DNA of 64,000 nt from Arthrospira sp. PCC 9108 (GTDB lineage Bacteria; Cyanobacteriota; Cyanobacteriia; Cyanobacteriales; Microcoleaceae). The translations under genes were made by a program, and so were the position numbers. This document shows, piece by piece, positions 9,753 to 20,456 of the stretch. Position 1 is the first letter of the stretch. Every line of letters starts with the position of its first letter. The stretch covers positions 3,038,501 through 3,102,500 of the forward strand of contig CP066886.1 in NCBI GenBank assembly GCA_016745315.1. The letters run 5' to 3'. Below the pieces are notes generated by a model, which saw only the letters and a program-made list of their open reading frames with translations, was not told the DNA's origin and made no database searches.

Positions 9753-9829
9753 AACAATTGCCCTTTCAGGTTTTACCCCTATTTAGGTCTTAAACTGTTA
9801 TGTCTGAACCGAGCTTGCTAGAAGATTAG

Positions 9830-10685
9830 GTAGGGGTCGAGAGGGAAGTCGCCTTCCCCCACTCCCATTCCAAACCGTGCTTGATACTTTCGCATCACAC
9901 GGCTCCTGATGTAGATACCCCTTGGCAACGGGAACAGGGTTACCAACCCCTGCTTTTGTACTTCAACTTTTGGAGCTAAATACAACATCGTAGTGTTTAA
10001 ACTCGCTTTCGCCGTTAAACTCCTGTTGATTGCAGTAACTATATCTACACCGTGACTAGTGGGCATATCCTAACCATTACAATTAGGCCTTGGCTTTCAG
10101 TCACATCCCTTCCCCTTAAAGGCATACGATTACACTTTCACTACTCAACAAGATGTACTTGTCGAGAGCCTAAAAGGGGTTTAAACGTTCCGTTTATATG
10201 GGCATTCCATCTGTAGACTTGTCCTTTCCACCGGGGTACTTTTAAAGGTCTGTGTAGGTGTTTTTAGCAATACCTTACTTTTCCCCTTACTCTTTTGAGT
10301 GCAGCGTATCAACCTATTTCGCTACTTACTGTTGACGATGGTTCAAGCCGGAACATTCAGATTTCCTTAGTCATGGATGGTTGGCAGTGGTCACATCTGG
10401 TAGTAGGTTCTACTTCACGCCTTCCGTTCCCCGCTTCAATCTGACGGGTTGTGAATCCTGAAACTGGGGGTGGCTATCGCCGTTACTCTCAACGTCCTGA
10501 TTTCTCAGTTTGTTTATGACCTTGAGTTCCCTGCCTTGCTTAGATTTCTCCAAGCGTCGGGATATATAAACAGTTATGAGGATGGTCAGGAATGTGAATC
10601 CCTTATATTCCACCAAGGGGTGAAAGTCCCATTAGGAAGTTATTTCAGGCATTGCAGCCTTATTTGATTCCTAAACGTCTCGCAC
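9830..10685 (-). ncRNA. ORF-less group II intron (copy A)
   Basis: Reading the minus strand, the segment begins GTGCGAGACGTTTAGG at 10685 and follows domain I-III sequence of the two RT-bearing introns at 17.2-19.8 and 33.8-36.4 kb (shared TAACTGTTTATAT and GCTATCGCC blocks). It ends with a domain V-like hairpin at about 9871-9905 (GAGCCGTGTG, GAAA, CAAGCACGG) and CTCGACCCCTAC. There is no reverse-transcriptase frame, so it would depend on another copy for mobility. Its 5' flank encodes a TnpB-like C-terminal remnant. Boundaries are good to a few bases. Confidence 0.75.
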
Positions 10686-10941
10686 CTTGTTATCTAGATA
10701 CCCTATTAGTGGTTCACTCTCCAAGCGTTTTGGTATTGCAACCAAGATTCGGGTATGCCCTACCCTATCTACCTTACGGCAAAAATATTTCTACAGCACT
10801 ACGCTGACTAATTCATTCGCCGAGTTTTCGGTTACTGCCCTGTTTAAAGAGTTTTCGGTAGCTCTTGCTTGTTTATTTTCTCCTCAAAAGTGCTGCGCTA
10901 TTTCAGCAGAATTTTCACGATGTGAGCGGTATTGCCACCTG
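10686..10941 (-). pseudogene. TnpB C-terminal remnant between two introns
   Basis: The minus strand between the introns encodes, in one frame broken by two stops, pieces such as ENSAEIAQHF, ATENSLNRAVTENSANELV and KVDRVGHTRILVA. The last resembles the GHTexxAcGd tail of cyanobacterial TnpB proteins of IS200/IS605 elements. The segment is only 256 bp and has no zinc-finger or catalytic block, so it is a non-functional scrap. It could instead be unrelated non-coding DNA with chance similarity. Confidence 0.4.
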
Positions 10942-11843
10942 GTTATGGTCGAAAGGGAAGTCACCTTCCCCAACTCCACTTCCAAACCGTGCTTGATAGT
11001 TTCCCATCACACGGCTCCTGATGTGGATACCCTATTTGTCAGTAGGAACAAGGTTACTACCCCTTGCTTTCGTACTTCAACTTTCAGAGCTATATGCTTG
11101 CGTTAGTCTTTAAACTCGCTGCCATTAAACTCCTACTTATCGCGGTCTCTATATCCACACCGTGATTAGTGGGCATATCCTAACCATTACAGTTAGGCAT
11201 TAGCTTTCAATCACATCCTTTCTCCTTAAAGGCATACGCTTACACTTTTCACTACTCCACGGGTACATCCCGCCACTTGAGAGCCAATGAGCGGTTTTAA
11301 ACGTTCCATCTGTGTGGGCATTCCATCTTTAGATTTGTCCTGTCCACCGGGGTACTTTAAAGGTCTATGCACAACGAAACGTTGCTTCTGGGTAGCTTGC
11401 TTAAACTCCTACTTTTCCCCTTACTCTTTGAGCGCAGCGTGTCAACCTGTTTCGCTGCCCAATAGTTACGATGGTTCAAGCCAGACATTCGGTTTCCCTA
11501 ATCATGGATGGTTGGCAGTGGTCGAGTGAGAGGTAGGTTCCTCTATTACGCCTTCCGTTCCCCGCTTCAATCTGACGGGTTGTGAATCCTGAAACTGGGG
11601 GTGGCTACCGCCGTTACTCTCAACTTCCTGCTTTACTAGATGGGTCACAACTCCATCGTTCTAGTGTTCTGTCTTGACCTTGAGTCTCTCTGCCTTATCT
11701 GGGTGTCGAGTCCAGATGTTGGAACACATAGATAGTTATGGGATGGTCAGGGCGCACTCCTTATATTCTACCAAGGAATAGAAGTCCCACTAGGAGGTTA
11801 TTTCAGGCATTGCAGCCCTATTTCACTCCTAAACGTCTCGCAT
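10942..11843 (-). ncRNA. ORF-less group II intron (copy B)
   Basis: A second intron-like unit on the minus strand, about 75-80% similar by eye to copy A. Its 5' end reads ATGCGAGACGTTTAGGAG, with A replacing the expected first G. A domain V-like hairpin is visible at about 10984-11016 and the 3' end is TTCGACCATAAC. The G1-to-A change should impair splicing in any group II intron, so this copy may be dead. It is ORF-less and about 0.9 kb, the same length class as copy A. Confidence 0.7.
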
Positions 11844-12235
11844 AACCATTACTATTGTATCACGAAGTCGCCCTGAAGTGCAAGGTTTTAGACCCAGTTT
11901 CTTGATAAAGTATGATTAACATGAGGGTGTAACAGTCTGGGGACCGCTGGAACAATATTGCTAAACCTCCCACTAAACTCAGTTGATGAAAAGGCACATA
12001 GTCAAACATTCCGTATCGCTCACTTGTAGATGAATATAGCTCCCTCTGGAACTCAGCGGTCTACAATGGTCTACCTAATCGCGAACAACTCTCAAATTAG
12101 ACGGGCGGGTTGGGTTGGCTTGCTTATGGTGAAGAGTCACCTACGGTGTAATCTACTCCCCTACAGACACATTAGTGCCAGTACTGACCATCGAAGCCCC
12201 CGAATTGATGAGCCCTTCCAGCAGGAGATCGGTGC
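11844..12235. other. Spacer upstream of cyaC with degenerate IS end
   Basis: This 392-bp stretch has a degenerate IS200/IS605-like hairpin (about 11866-11885), a minus-strand TACAAT promoter-like box next to it, and no convincing gene. A 69-codon plus-strand frame at 12030-12239 lacks a ribosome site and a recognisable product. The last bases contain AGGAG, the ribosome-binding site of cyaC. The cyaC promoter is probably here, but I cannot place it. Confidence 0.5.
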
Positions 12236-15200
12236 ATGAGTTCCCCCAACAGAAAATTGAAGCCCACCATATTAGTGGTTGATGATGAGCCAGATAATTT
12301 AGATCTGCTATACCGGACTTTCCATCGGGAATTTAAAGTTCTCAAAGCCGAAAGTGGGCCGGCTGCATTGAAGATCTTAGAAGAGGTGGGGGAAGTAGCA
12401 GTAATTATCTCTGATCAGCGGATGCCCTATATGAGTGGCACAGAGTTTCTCAGTTTGACCGCGACTCAATATCCCGATTCGATCCGCATTATCCTCACTG
12501 GTTATACGGATGTTGAAGACCTGGTAGAGGCAATTAACTCCGGTAAGGTGTTTAAATATGTCACTAAACCTTGGAAATCTGATGAACTCAAGGCGATCGT
12601 TCAGCAAGGTTTAGAAACTCATAATGTCCTGAAATCTCGCACAGAGGAACTACGCCTAGCACAAAAACAGGAATCGTTACTTTATGAAGTGACAAGTACC
12701 ATTCGCGCCTGTCCTAATTCCCAGGAAATGTTGCAGCGCATAGTTGAAACAGTGGGTAAAATGTTTGAGGTGAGCTATTGTCTGCTGCGTTCATTCGGTG
12801 TGGGTTCAGACCTGATAGGGCTGGGGGCTGGAGTCAGCCCTACCAAACAGGATATCACTGCTACACAAGGGAAGGAGTGGTTCGCATACTTAGCGGAAGG
12901 TCAGAATCATCAAAATTCCACGACAGACAACATCAGCGTTATCAATAATAATGATCTGGAATTGAGATCCCTGGTTTGGGAAACTACGGAAGTAATGATT
13001 CTTTCGGAAGGTTTGGGAAATGATATTTCTGACCACGATGGACCAGAATGGCAGCAGCGACGAGACGTTTACCAACGTGCAGATATTCGCTCCAGTTTGA
13101 TAGTGCCTCTGTATTACCGTCAGGAATTGTTGGCGGTTTTGGCGCTGCACCACACGGGATCGCCCCGTAATTGGCATGAACATGAAGTGCAGTTAGCTGC
13201 GGGTGTAGCAGATCAGGCGGCTTTGGCATTGTCTCAGGTGCGCGCATACGAGCAGGTGCGAGAATTGGCTCGTAGGGAAGCGCTGGTTAATACGATTACC
13301 AATGCTATTCGGTCTAGTCTTGACCCTCAGAAAATTTTTGCGGCTATCACTGAGCAATTGGGGGAGGCTTTGGAGGTTGATGGCTGTGCTTTGTCTCTCT
13401 GGAGTCCGGGAGATGAATATATGCAGTGTGTAGGCCTTTATAATGCGGCGATTAAAGAAACAGTAGTAGAGACTAGACCGGCGGCTTTGTCTGAACCTGA
13501 TACCAGCACGACGACGAATTTGCCCCTATTGGGGGTAGAAACTAATCAATCCATTGAGTCCGATCAGTCCGATGATTTGCCTCAGTCGGCGGCTCCTATT
13601 AGTGGCAACCCGGTGCTTCAGGAATTGATTAGAACTCGCGCTCCGGTGGCGATCGCTGATATCGAACAGCGACCAGACTCGATGGTGATGTTGCCTTTGC
13701 GATCGCCTTCTAAGGCTCTATTGGTTGTGCCACTATTGCTCGATGGTGATATTATTGGCAGCATATCCCTACGCCAAAATCACCAAGTTCGCCATTGGCA
13801 ACCCTCCGAAATTGATATGGTCCTGTTGGTGGCAGCCCAAGCCGCTTTGGCGGTACAGCAGGCTCGTCTATACCAAAAAACACGCCAGCAAGCAGAACGC
13901 CTATTAGAAGCCGACCGCCTCAAAACTGAGTTTTTTCAAAATGTCTCCCACGAGTTTCGCACCCCTTTGACTTTGATGATAGGTCCTTTGGAAACGGTGG
14001 TTAATCAACAGCAGGATCTGTCATTAGACCAAGCGAAAATTGCTCTGCGTAACTCCAGGCGACTATTGCGCTTGGTTAATCAATTATTGGATTTGCAACG
14101 GTTTGATGCGGGACGAATGCAGCCCAGTTTTCGCCCCTGTGACCTGGTGGAGTTTTGTCAGCAAACGGTGGAATCATTTAAGTCTTATTGCGATCGCAAA
14201 CAAATTAATCTAGTTACCAATTTACAGAGTTGCCCCCAACTTTATCTTGATCTGGAAAGGTTTGATAAAGTCCTTTACAATTTGCTCTCTAATGCCATGA
14301 AGTTTACCCCCACCGATGGCACTATTACCGTTAGTCTCCAGCCCGAAGGGAATTATTGCCGTCTTATGGTCAAAGATACCGGGATTGGTATTAAACAAGA
14401 ACAACTCCCCCATTTATTTGAACGCTTCCGACAAGCTGAAGGTTCAGCCAATCGCTCCTTTGAGGGGAGTGGCTTGGGATTGGCTCTGGTTAAAGAGTTG
14501 GTCGAACTCCATCATGGTCGCATTACTGTAGAGTCTGAGTATGGTCAGGGAACTACATTTACCGTCTGGCTACAAATGGGGAATCTTCATCTACCACCCT
14601 CGCCTCTCCTTGATGTTCCCGCTGAGTTTGATGCACGTCGAGCAGCCGTAGAATTGGCTGATGTGGAGGTCGATTTACCAGATGTACAAATTGACGACAT
14701 AAATCTGCCGGAGGTTTTGGTTGCTGACGGTTCGGCTTCCCTCACGGACCACGGACAGTTGGGGTCTAATACTGTCCTGGTGGTGGATGATAACCCCGAT
14801 TTGCGCCGCTATGTGTCGATGATGTTGCAAAATGCCGGATTTAATGCGGTTTTGGCTAAGAATGGCGCTGATGGTTTTAACAAGGCTCAGACTTATCATC
14901 CTGATGTGATTGTTACTGATTTGATGATGCCCCAGGTGTCTGGGTTGGAGTTGATTCGCATGATTCGCTCCTCACCTGAACTTAGGGGAACTCCAATTAT
15001 TTTGTTGACTGCTAAGGCTGATGAGGATACCCGCATCGAAGGGGTTGAGCGCGGCGCTGATGCCTATGTTTCTAAGCCTTTTAATGACCGGGAGTTGATA
15101 GCTGAGGTCAGGAATTTACAGGCCCTCAAGGCAGAGGAACGACGGGTAGCCCATTTGAATAAGTATCTGACTGAATCAGTATTGCGACGGTTTTTGCCGG

Positions 15201-15844
15201 AGTCTATGGTCAAAAAGGCGGCGGCGGGGGACTTGACTCTGGATTTGCGCCCGGAACCGAGGCTGATTACCATTTTATTTAGTGATATTGTCGGTTTTAC
15301 TCGGATGTCTAATGCTCTACAGTCTCAGGGGGTGGCGGAATTGCTTAATGAGTATTTGGGAGAAATGACTCGGGCGGTTTTTGAGAATCAGGGGACTGTT
15401 GACAAGTTTGTAGGAGATGCGATTATGGCTTTGTATGGAGCCCCGGAGGAGATGAGCCCCTCTGAACAAGTCCGACGCGCGATCGCTACGGCTAGACAAA
15501 TGTTGGTGGCTCTCGAAAAACTTAACCAGGGTTGGCAGGAACGAGGTTTGGTGGGCCGTAATGAGGTTCCTCCGGTGCGGTTCCGCTGTGGGATTCACCA
15601 GGGTATGGCTGTGGTGGGGTTGTTTGGTTCCCAAGAGCGATCGGATTTTACGGCGATCGGTCCTTCGGTTAATATTGCTGCCCGTCTTCAGGAGGCTACT
15701 GCCCCCAACAGCATTATGGTATCCGCTATGGTGGCTCAGTATGTCCCCGATGAGGAGATTATTAAGCGCGAATTTCTCGAACTTAAAGGCATTGATGAGC
15801 CGGTAATGACTTGTGTGATTAACCCAAATATGCTGAATCAGTAA
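12236..15844 (+). CDS. cyaC: Multidomain two-component adenylate cyclase CyaC
   Basis: A 1202-residue hybrid signalling protein. Domains in order: receiver 1 (about 10-130, DDEPDN and LTGY); GAF regions (about 150-340 and 350-560); histidine kinase with FFQNVSHEFRTPLTLMIGPL (phospho-His) and ATPase blocks DTGIGIKQEQ and GSGLGLALV (about 570-790); receiver 2 (about 845-960, VTDLMMPQVSG); and a class III cyclase domain (about 1000-1190, ILFSDIVGFTRMSNAL and GTVDKFVGDAIMALYG). The Lys in TVDKFVGD fits ATP as substrate. Length and order match Spirulina platensis CyaC, a known adenylate cyclase stimulated by phosphotransfer. ATG 12236 follows AGGAG. No lesion seen. Confidence 0.92.
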   Translation: MSSPNRKLKPTILVVDDEPDNLDLLYRTFHREFKVLKAESGPAALKILEEVGEVAVIISDQRMPYMSGTEFLSLTATQYPDSIRIILTGYTDVEDLVEAINSGKVFKYVTKPWKSDELKAIVQQGLETHNVLKSRTEELRLAQKQESLLYEVTSTIRACPNSQEMLQRIVETVGKMFEVSYCLLRSFGVGSDLIGLGAGVSPTKQDITATQGKEWFAYLAEGQNHQNSTTDNISVINNNDLELRSLVWETTEVMILSEGLGNDISDHDGPEWQQRRDVYQRADIRSSLIVPLYYRQELLAVLALHHTGSPRNWHEHEVQLAAGVADQAALALSQVRAYEQVRELARREALVNTITNAIRSSLDPQKIFAAITEQLGEALEVDGCALSLWSPGDEYMQCVGLYNAAIKETVVETRPAALSEPDTSTTTNLPLLGVETNQSIESDQSDDLPQSAAPISGNPVLQELIRTRAPVAIADIEQRPDSMVMLPLRSPSKALLVVPLLLDGDIIGSISLRQNHQVRHWQPSEIDMVLLVAAQAALAVQQARLYQKTRQQAERLLEADRLKTEFFQNVSHEFRTPLTLMIGPLETVVNQQQDLSLDQAKIALRNSRRLLRLVNQLLDLQRFDAGRMQPSFRPCDLVEFCQQTVESFKSYCDRKQINLVTNLQSCPQLYLDLERFDKVLYNLLSNAMKFTPTDGTITVSLQPEGNYCRLMVKDTGIGIKQEQLPHLFERFRQAEGSANRSFEGSGLGLALVKELVELHHGRITVESEYGQGTTFTVWLQMGNLHLPPSPLLDVPAEFDARRAAVELADVEVDLPDVQIDDINLPEVLVADGSASLTDHGQLGSNTVLVVDDNPDLRRYVSMMLQNAGFNAVLAKNGADGFNKAQTYHPDVIVTDLMMPQVSGLELIRMIRSSPELRGTPIILLTAKADEDTRIEGVERGADAYVSKPFNDRELIAEVRNLQALKAEERRVAHLNKYLTESVLRRFLPESMVKKAAAGDLTLDLRPEPRLITILFSDIVGFTRMSNALQSQGVAELLNEYLGEMTRAVFENQGTVDKFVGDAIMALYGAPEEMSPSEQVRRAIATARQMLVALEKLNQGWQERGLVGRNEVPPVRFRCGIHQGMAVVGLFGSQERSDFTAIGPSVNIAARLQEATAPNSIMVSAMVAQYVPDEEIIKREFLELKGIDEPVMTCVINPNMLNQ

Positions 15845-15938
15845 GGGATACAGCTTAATGGCAGATAATTTGGGAAAAAATGCGATCGCACTATTGCAAT
15901 TTTTATTTTCCTGTGTTAGATTAGTTAAGTGAAAATTT

Positions 15939-16009
15939 GCGGGCGTAGTTTAGTGGTAAAACCTTAGCCTTCCAAGCTAATGATGGGGGTTCGATTCCCC
16001 CCGCCCGCT
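15939..16009 (+). tRNA. tRNA-Gly (anticodon TCC)
   Basis: The 71-nt sequence folds as a cloverleaf. Acceptor GCGGGCG pairs with CGCCCGC, discriminator is T. The anticodon stem TTAGC/GCTAA encloses CTTCCAA (anticodon TCC), and the T-arm is GGGGGTTCGATTCCCCC. A TTTTTTCC run follows and could terminate transcription. CCA is not encoded. Confidence 0.95.
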
Positions 16010-16105
16010 TTTTTCCTACCATGCCAGGGCTAGGTTATGAGCAATAGCCTATTAACTGACTGCGACTATCGAGTTAAGCAATAAGCTGCGATCGCAGTCA
16101 GGATC

Positions 16106-16142
16106 AGGTTTTTCCCAAAATGCCAGGAGGCGGACTTGAACC
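16106..16142. repeat. attL: 37-bp copy of the tRNA-Phe 3' end
   Basis: Identical to 39981-40017. It comprises AGGTTTTTCCCAAAA plus TGCCAGGAGGCGGACTTGAACC, the antisense of the tRNA-Phe 3' end as far as the T-arm. The similarity continues further left with mismatches (CAGTCAGGAT against TGTCAGGAT). The tRNA body is missing here, as expected for the element-proximal half site. Confidence 0.92.
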
Positions 16143-17284
16143 TGTTATATAAGCTGTAACCCGCATTCTATCGCGATCCAAGTGTTACTCAGTAGGCATA
16201 AAATAACCTAGGTGAGTAACAAATGAGTAACGCTACTAATACCCCTACAGTAGGGGGAAAGGGTAATTATGACGAGAGCTATGCTAGGTTCCTCAAGGCC
16301 TATCAGGATTTTAAGGGTGAGTGTCCTAGGGGGGTTAGCCTTAAACTCCAGAAGTCAGGAACTAGGTACAATCTCTTATTGCAGTTTAAGCAACCACCTA
16401 CCGGGAAACGGCTACCCAAGACAGCTAATCTTGAGTGTACACCTCAAGGGGTGATAGACGGGGTTAAGAAAGCTAAACTGGTATCAGAAGCCTTGGGAAC
16501 CATTACTAGCGCTAGTGAATTTTGGAACTGGTACGATGCGACTATCTTAGGAAAGAACCAGATTGAGGATAATCTGATAACCTATCGGGAAATATTCCAA
16601 CAACTAGAGGATGAGTATTTTGCGGGTTACAACCGCAACACAGGAAGACCACGCTCCCGCGATATCGCTAGCGACTTAGCATCTTACGAGTCTACTAAAG
16701 AGGCATATTTCAGGTTGTTCCCTAACTGGGATGATTACCCTAGCTGGGAGAGTTTCAAGGTTATGCTATACACTCCCCTACAGAACGGAGAACAATTAGT
16801 AGGTTCCAAAACATTTAAAGAACGTTACTACATCTTAAAAGCCATAGCTAAGAAATCACCTAACAAAGACCATTTGCTTAAACAGCTTGAGCCTATTAAC
16901 CCTAAACAAACACGATTCACCGTTAAGCAGCGTATAGGCATTAATGCCTTTAAAGATTGGTGGTTTAACACCAAACAGGAAGCCTATACCATCAGAAACT
17001 CACAACATCAATCATCCCGACATAGCTGGTTATGGGTAACGGGTATGACAGTAATGTACGGACTGAGACCAACTGAAATAGCCGCTGCTGTTAATCTAAC
17101 CAAACGTTATGTAACGGATGATGGTGTAATCATCAAAGCACTATCAGACCCTGATAATCAAGATAATTATCTTGTATTAGGAGATTAATTAGGGGTCGAG
17201 ATAGACCTCACGGTCTACCCCTCCCATTCAAAACCGTACTTGAGACTTTCACCTCATACGGCTCCTAGTTTGACCGTCTCCTTG

Positions 17285-19103
17285 TTAAGAGTACAGCATC
17301 ATCTCTTCATCAAGAGCTGTTTTATCGTCGTGACAATGGCGATGTAATAATTGAATATTCTTATAGTCATCCTTTCCGCCTTGGCTTCTAGGTACAATGT
17401 GGTCTATTTCAATTAAATCTGATGGGGTAAAGAATTGCCCACACCAGGTACATCTACCTTTTTGCTTTTTGAGTAGTTTTGCTACCCTATTTGGCGTATC
17501 GATTGCTCGTCCTTTCCTGGTTGCCCAGTAGGTCCAATTTCCGTCATAAAGTGTTGCGTCAGGGCGTCTTAAGGTATGTCTGACAATTGGAGTCCAGTTG
17601 TGTTTGAATAGATGTAACCCATCTTTGGTTTGGAACAGCCAATTTTCGTGTCTTTCTTTCCCATTGCTAAGTTTAATTGTTCCATGTCTGAAATAATTTC
17701 TTAGCTTTTCGTGACTTGCCTTTCCGCATCTTGATACTGTCCATGCCCGTAACATTTGCCAGATTGTCTTATCTAGTTTGGTGAATGTCTCTGTTGAGAC
17801 TACCCCTGAGTAATAGTTTGACCATCCCATAATAATTGGGTTTAGTTTGTTAATTAGGGTTGATTGAGGTGCTGTTTTAAATTGTTTAATTACACCTTTT
17901 ATCACTTCTGTGTGGGCAACTGCTTTTTGGCTGGGTTTAATGTGGGTCTTGTGACCGATTAATCGGCTTGCCATTCCCCCTGTTTTCCCAGATTTATATT
18001 TTCCTGCTGGATATTGCCTGATATTGAATCCTAGAAAATCAAATCCTGGCTCCTCTGTTCTGCCTTCATATTCAATAGGTTTGAACGTATGGCAGATTCG
18101 AGTCTTTTCAGGTTTTATTTCTAATCCCACAGGTTTTAACCGTTCGGAAATAGCAGTTTTGCACTGTTCAATGATTTCTAGTGATGGGGATATCACTACA
18201 AAGTCATCGGCGTATCTTATAACAGTAGCCTGCGCTCTGTTTGCTTTCTTTGGATACATTGTCTCTATGAACCTAATCATGCCATCCAATGCGATGTTAG
18301 CTAGGAGTGGACTTATTACCCCTCCCTGGGGTGTCCCTGATTCTGTATCCTCAAATACGCCGTTATCTAGCACGCCTGCTTTGAGCCATTGTTTCAGGTC
18401 TCTTTTTAGGCAGCTTGGACAATGAATTTTGGACAGTAGGTAATCATGGTTTATTCGGTCAAAACATTTTGCTATATCAGCATCGAGTACATAATATTCA
18501 CCCTTGTTGATACTTGAGTAAATTCGTGCTATTGCATCTTGGGCTGACCGTCCGGGACGGAACCCATAGCTTGTGCTTTCAAATCTCGATTCCCATTCAG
18601 GTTCGAGAGCCGACTTAACCAAGGCTTGCCTTGCTCTATCTTGGATTGTGGGTATTCCTATTCCAGCTTTTTTCATCCCTACCAGGTTTTGGAATCCACA
18701 CCCGTCGCAGTGGTTTTGCTTTGAGGTTTTCTTTGATTTTCTCGGTCATTTCTAGCCTTTGTTTAGGGATATTGCTATCACACCATCTACTCCAGCCGTC
18801 TTTTTGCCTTGACCCGCTTGGGGGGGCGGGTTTATTAAGCTGACTGTTGGGAAGCATGGCTGACCGTGGAACCCGCCCCTACAGTCGCACTGCTAAGAGT
18901 CGGGCATAATATGATTTCACCAATAGACGTTGCCACCTTCTTACCTTTGCGTCCTGTCCCGATTTAGCTGCTTGAAATATACTCTTTTGGAGCTTGAAAA
19001 CTTTCCGTTGAACCTTAGTCCACGGGATGGTCTTCCATGCGTTGTTCGTAGTCTTGATTGGTTTTGATTTCCCAAATCCTTTCTTTAAACTCGCTATCGC
19101 CAT
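17285..19103 (-). pseudogene. Group II intron-encoded reverse transcriptase/maturase with HNH domain, broken
   Basis: The N-terminal part (18879-19103, 74 residues, LQKSIFQAAKSGQDAKVRRW) is followed by a stop and a 61-bp GC-rich palindromic repeat. A further one-base shift lies just before the long C-terminal frame (17285-18676, 463 residues). That frame has RT blocks GFRPGRSAQDAIARIY, GTPQGGVISPLLANIALDGM and VIRYADDFVVIS (catalytic YADD), a domain X region, and a C-terminal HNH endonuclease (CTWCGQFF, IDHIVPRSQGGKDDY, HRHCHDDK). The RT palm is intact but detached from RT0/RT1. The same lesions occur in copy 2. Confidence 0.85.
18821..18881. repeat. GGGCGGGTT...AACCCGCCC palindromic repeat inside the intron ORF
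   Basis: About 61 bp with complementary ends (GGGCGGGTTTATTAAG and TGGAACCCGCCCC) inserted in the intron-encoded protein gene between RT0 and the palm. The same repeat lies at the same place in copy 2 (34740-34802). A related palindrome with a different centre lies at 43984-44025. It looks like a small non-autonomous repeat family. Confidence 0.7.
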
Positions 19104-20344
19104 TTGTACACCTACTTGACTCTATTTCTTTACAATCAAACCGTGACCCGTTAGCATATCCCTACCATTACAGTCGGGCGTTGGCTTCTGGTCACATCTC
19201 ACCCCCTAATAGGCTTACGCTTACACTTTCACTACTGACTTTCTCGACCAGATTATCAGAGCCTAAGAGGGGTTAAAACGTTCCGTTTATATGGGCATTC
19301 CATCTTTAGATTTGTCCTATCCACCGGGGTACTTTTAAAGGTCTGTGTAGGTGATGAAGTGATTACCCTACTTTTCCCCTTACTCTTTTGAGCGCAGCGT
19401 ATCAACCTGTTTCGCTGCTCAATAATGACGATGGTTCAAGCCGGACATTCGGTTTCCCTAATCATGGATGGTTGGCAGTGGTCTCGGTTCTGGTGTTGGG
19501 TTACACCTAGGAGCTTTCCGTTCCCCGCTTCAATCCTGAGGTTGTGATTCCCAAAATTGGGGGTGGCTATCGCCGTTACCCTAATTTCCTAACTTTACTT
19601 ATCCATTTCTGGGCTTACTATAAGGAATTTGTATGGGTTAGTTCGTTTTGACCTTGGGTTCCCTGCCTTGTTTGGTATATCTCTATACCGAACGTTGGGA
19701 CATATAAACAGTTATGAGGATGGTCACGAGTGCGTTCCTTATATTCAACCAAGGGGTTGAAGTCCCCACCAGGCGGTTACTTCGGGTATTTCAACCCTAT
19801 TTCATGCCTGAACGTTTCGCACCACTTACTTTACTGACGCAGAAGGTCGGAAAGTGAGTATTAAAACAGGGGGAAGGGTTGTAGCCCCAATTCCCAGTCC
19901 CGAAATGTTTGATTTCCTAGAATTGAAACGGCCGTTGTTACCAGAATATAGCCCGAAAAAAGGCAGTCAACCCAAAACCATAGCTGGAGGCTTTGACGCA
20001 ACGTTTAGTAACAGAATTCAATCTATGAAATGCCCGGTAACCCAGAAATATGCTTTTCGTAGACTGTACAACCTGTTAGGTGAACAATATGGACTACCTA
20101 TCGAGTTGCGAGCTAGACTTATGGGACATAGCACAATCGTCAATGAGGGTAAATACAAGACAGAAGGCATTGACGCTACCTTAGAAGTTCTCAAAGGGGT
20201 TTCTAAGTTACCTATACCATTGAACGTGGCTATAGAACGCTTAACAGCGTTAGGGGTTGATATTGATAGCTCTGAAGCTAAATTATTTCTTAGAGTTATC
20301 TATCTGATAGATTAATCTAATCGTCAACCTTTCATAAATTAACG

Positions 20345-20373
20345 CCCCTAGATTAAACCCCTAGGGGTTATTT
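20345..20373 (+). terminator. Likely terminator after the integrase
   Basis: The palindrome AACCCCTAGGGGTT followed by ATTTTA lies about 40 bp after the integrase stop. The stem is short and the T-run weak, so termination is plausible, not certain. Confidence 0.45.
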
Positions 20374-20456
20374 TATGGCTACAGATTAATAGATACTACT
20401 ACGGTTTTGAGTAACACCTAAGTAACGGTAGAATAGGGGTTATAGGCTATGTATTA

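Larger units (their letters stand above)
17188..19822 (-). mobile_element. Group II intron with reverse-transcriptase ORF (copy 1)
   Basis: A 2635-bp intron read on the minus strand. The 5' end is GTGCGAAACGTTCAGG at 19822; domain V is at 17230-17264 (GAGCCGTATG, GAAA, AAGTACGGTT); the 3' end is CTCGACCCCTAAT at 17188. Boundaries are fixed by exact restoration of the interrupted integrase frame and by comparison with copy 2 (33803-36438). The encoded protein lies in domain IV. The lack of target duplication fits retrohoming into DNA. Confidence 0.9.
16223..20315 (+). pseudogene. Tyrosine recombinase (integrase), interrupted by an antisense group II intron
   Basis: Two parts, 16223-17187 and 19823-20315, join exactly in frame when the intron 17188-19822 is removed (...LVLGD then YTYFTDAEGRK), giving a 485-residue protein. 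Catalytic elements: first Arg in YGLRPTEIAA, second-box Arg in YAFRRLYN (a Tyr stands where HxxR has His), then LMGHS and the nucleophile Tyr in EGKYKTEG. It is the expected integrase for the tRNA-Phe att sites. The intron is on the opposite strand, so it cannot splice out of the integrase mRNA and the gene should be inactive. GAGTAAC sequences overlap the start codon. Confidence 0.87.

Noticed and set aside
10410..11529. Several short ORFs in the ORF-less intron region
   Set aside because: They coincide with structured intron sequence and recur as similar shadows in the other introns (for example around 34000), so they are not genes.
12030..12239. A 69-codon ORF just before cyaC
   Set aside because: No ribosome site, no recognisable sequence, and it overlaps the cyaC ribosome-binding region; treated as chance.
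16223..20315. Integrase restored by splicing of the intron
   Set aside because: The intron and its protein are on the minus strand; the plus-strand integrase transcript contains its complement, which cannot splice.
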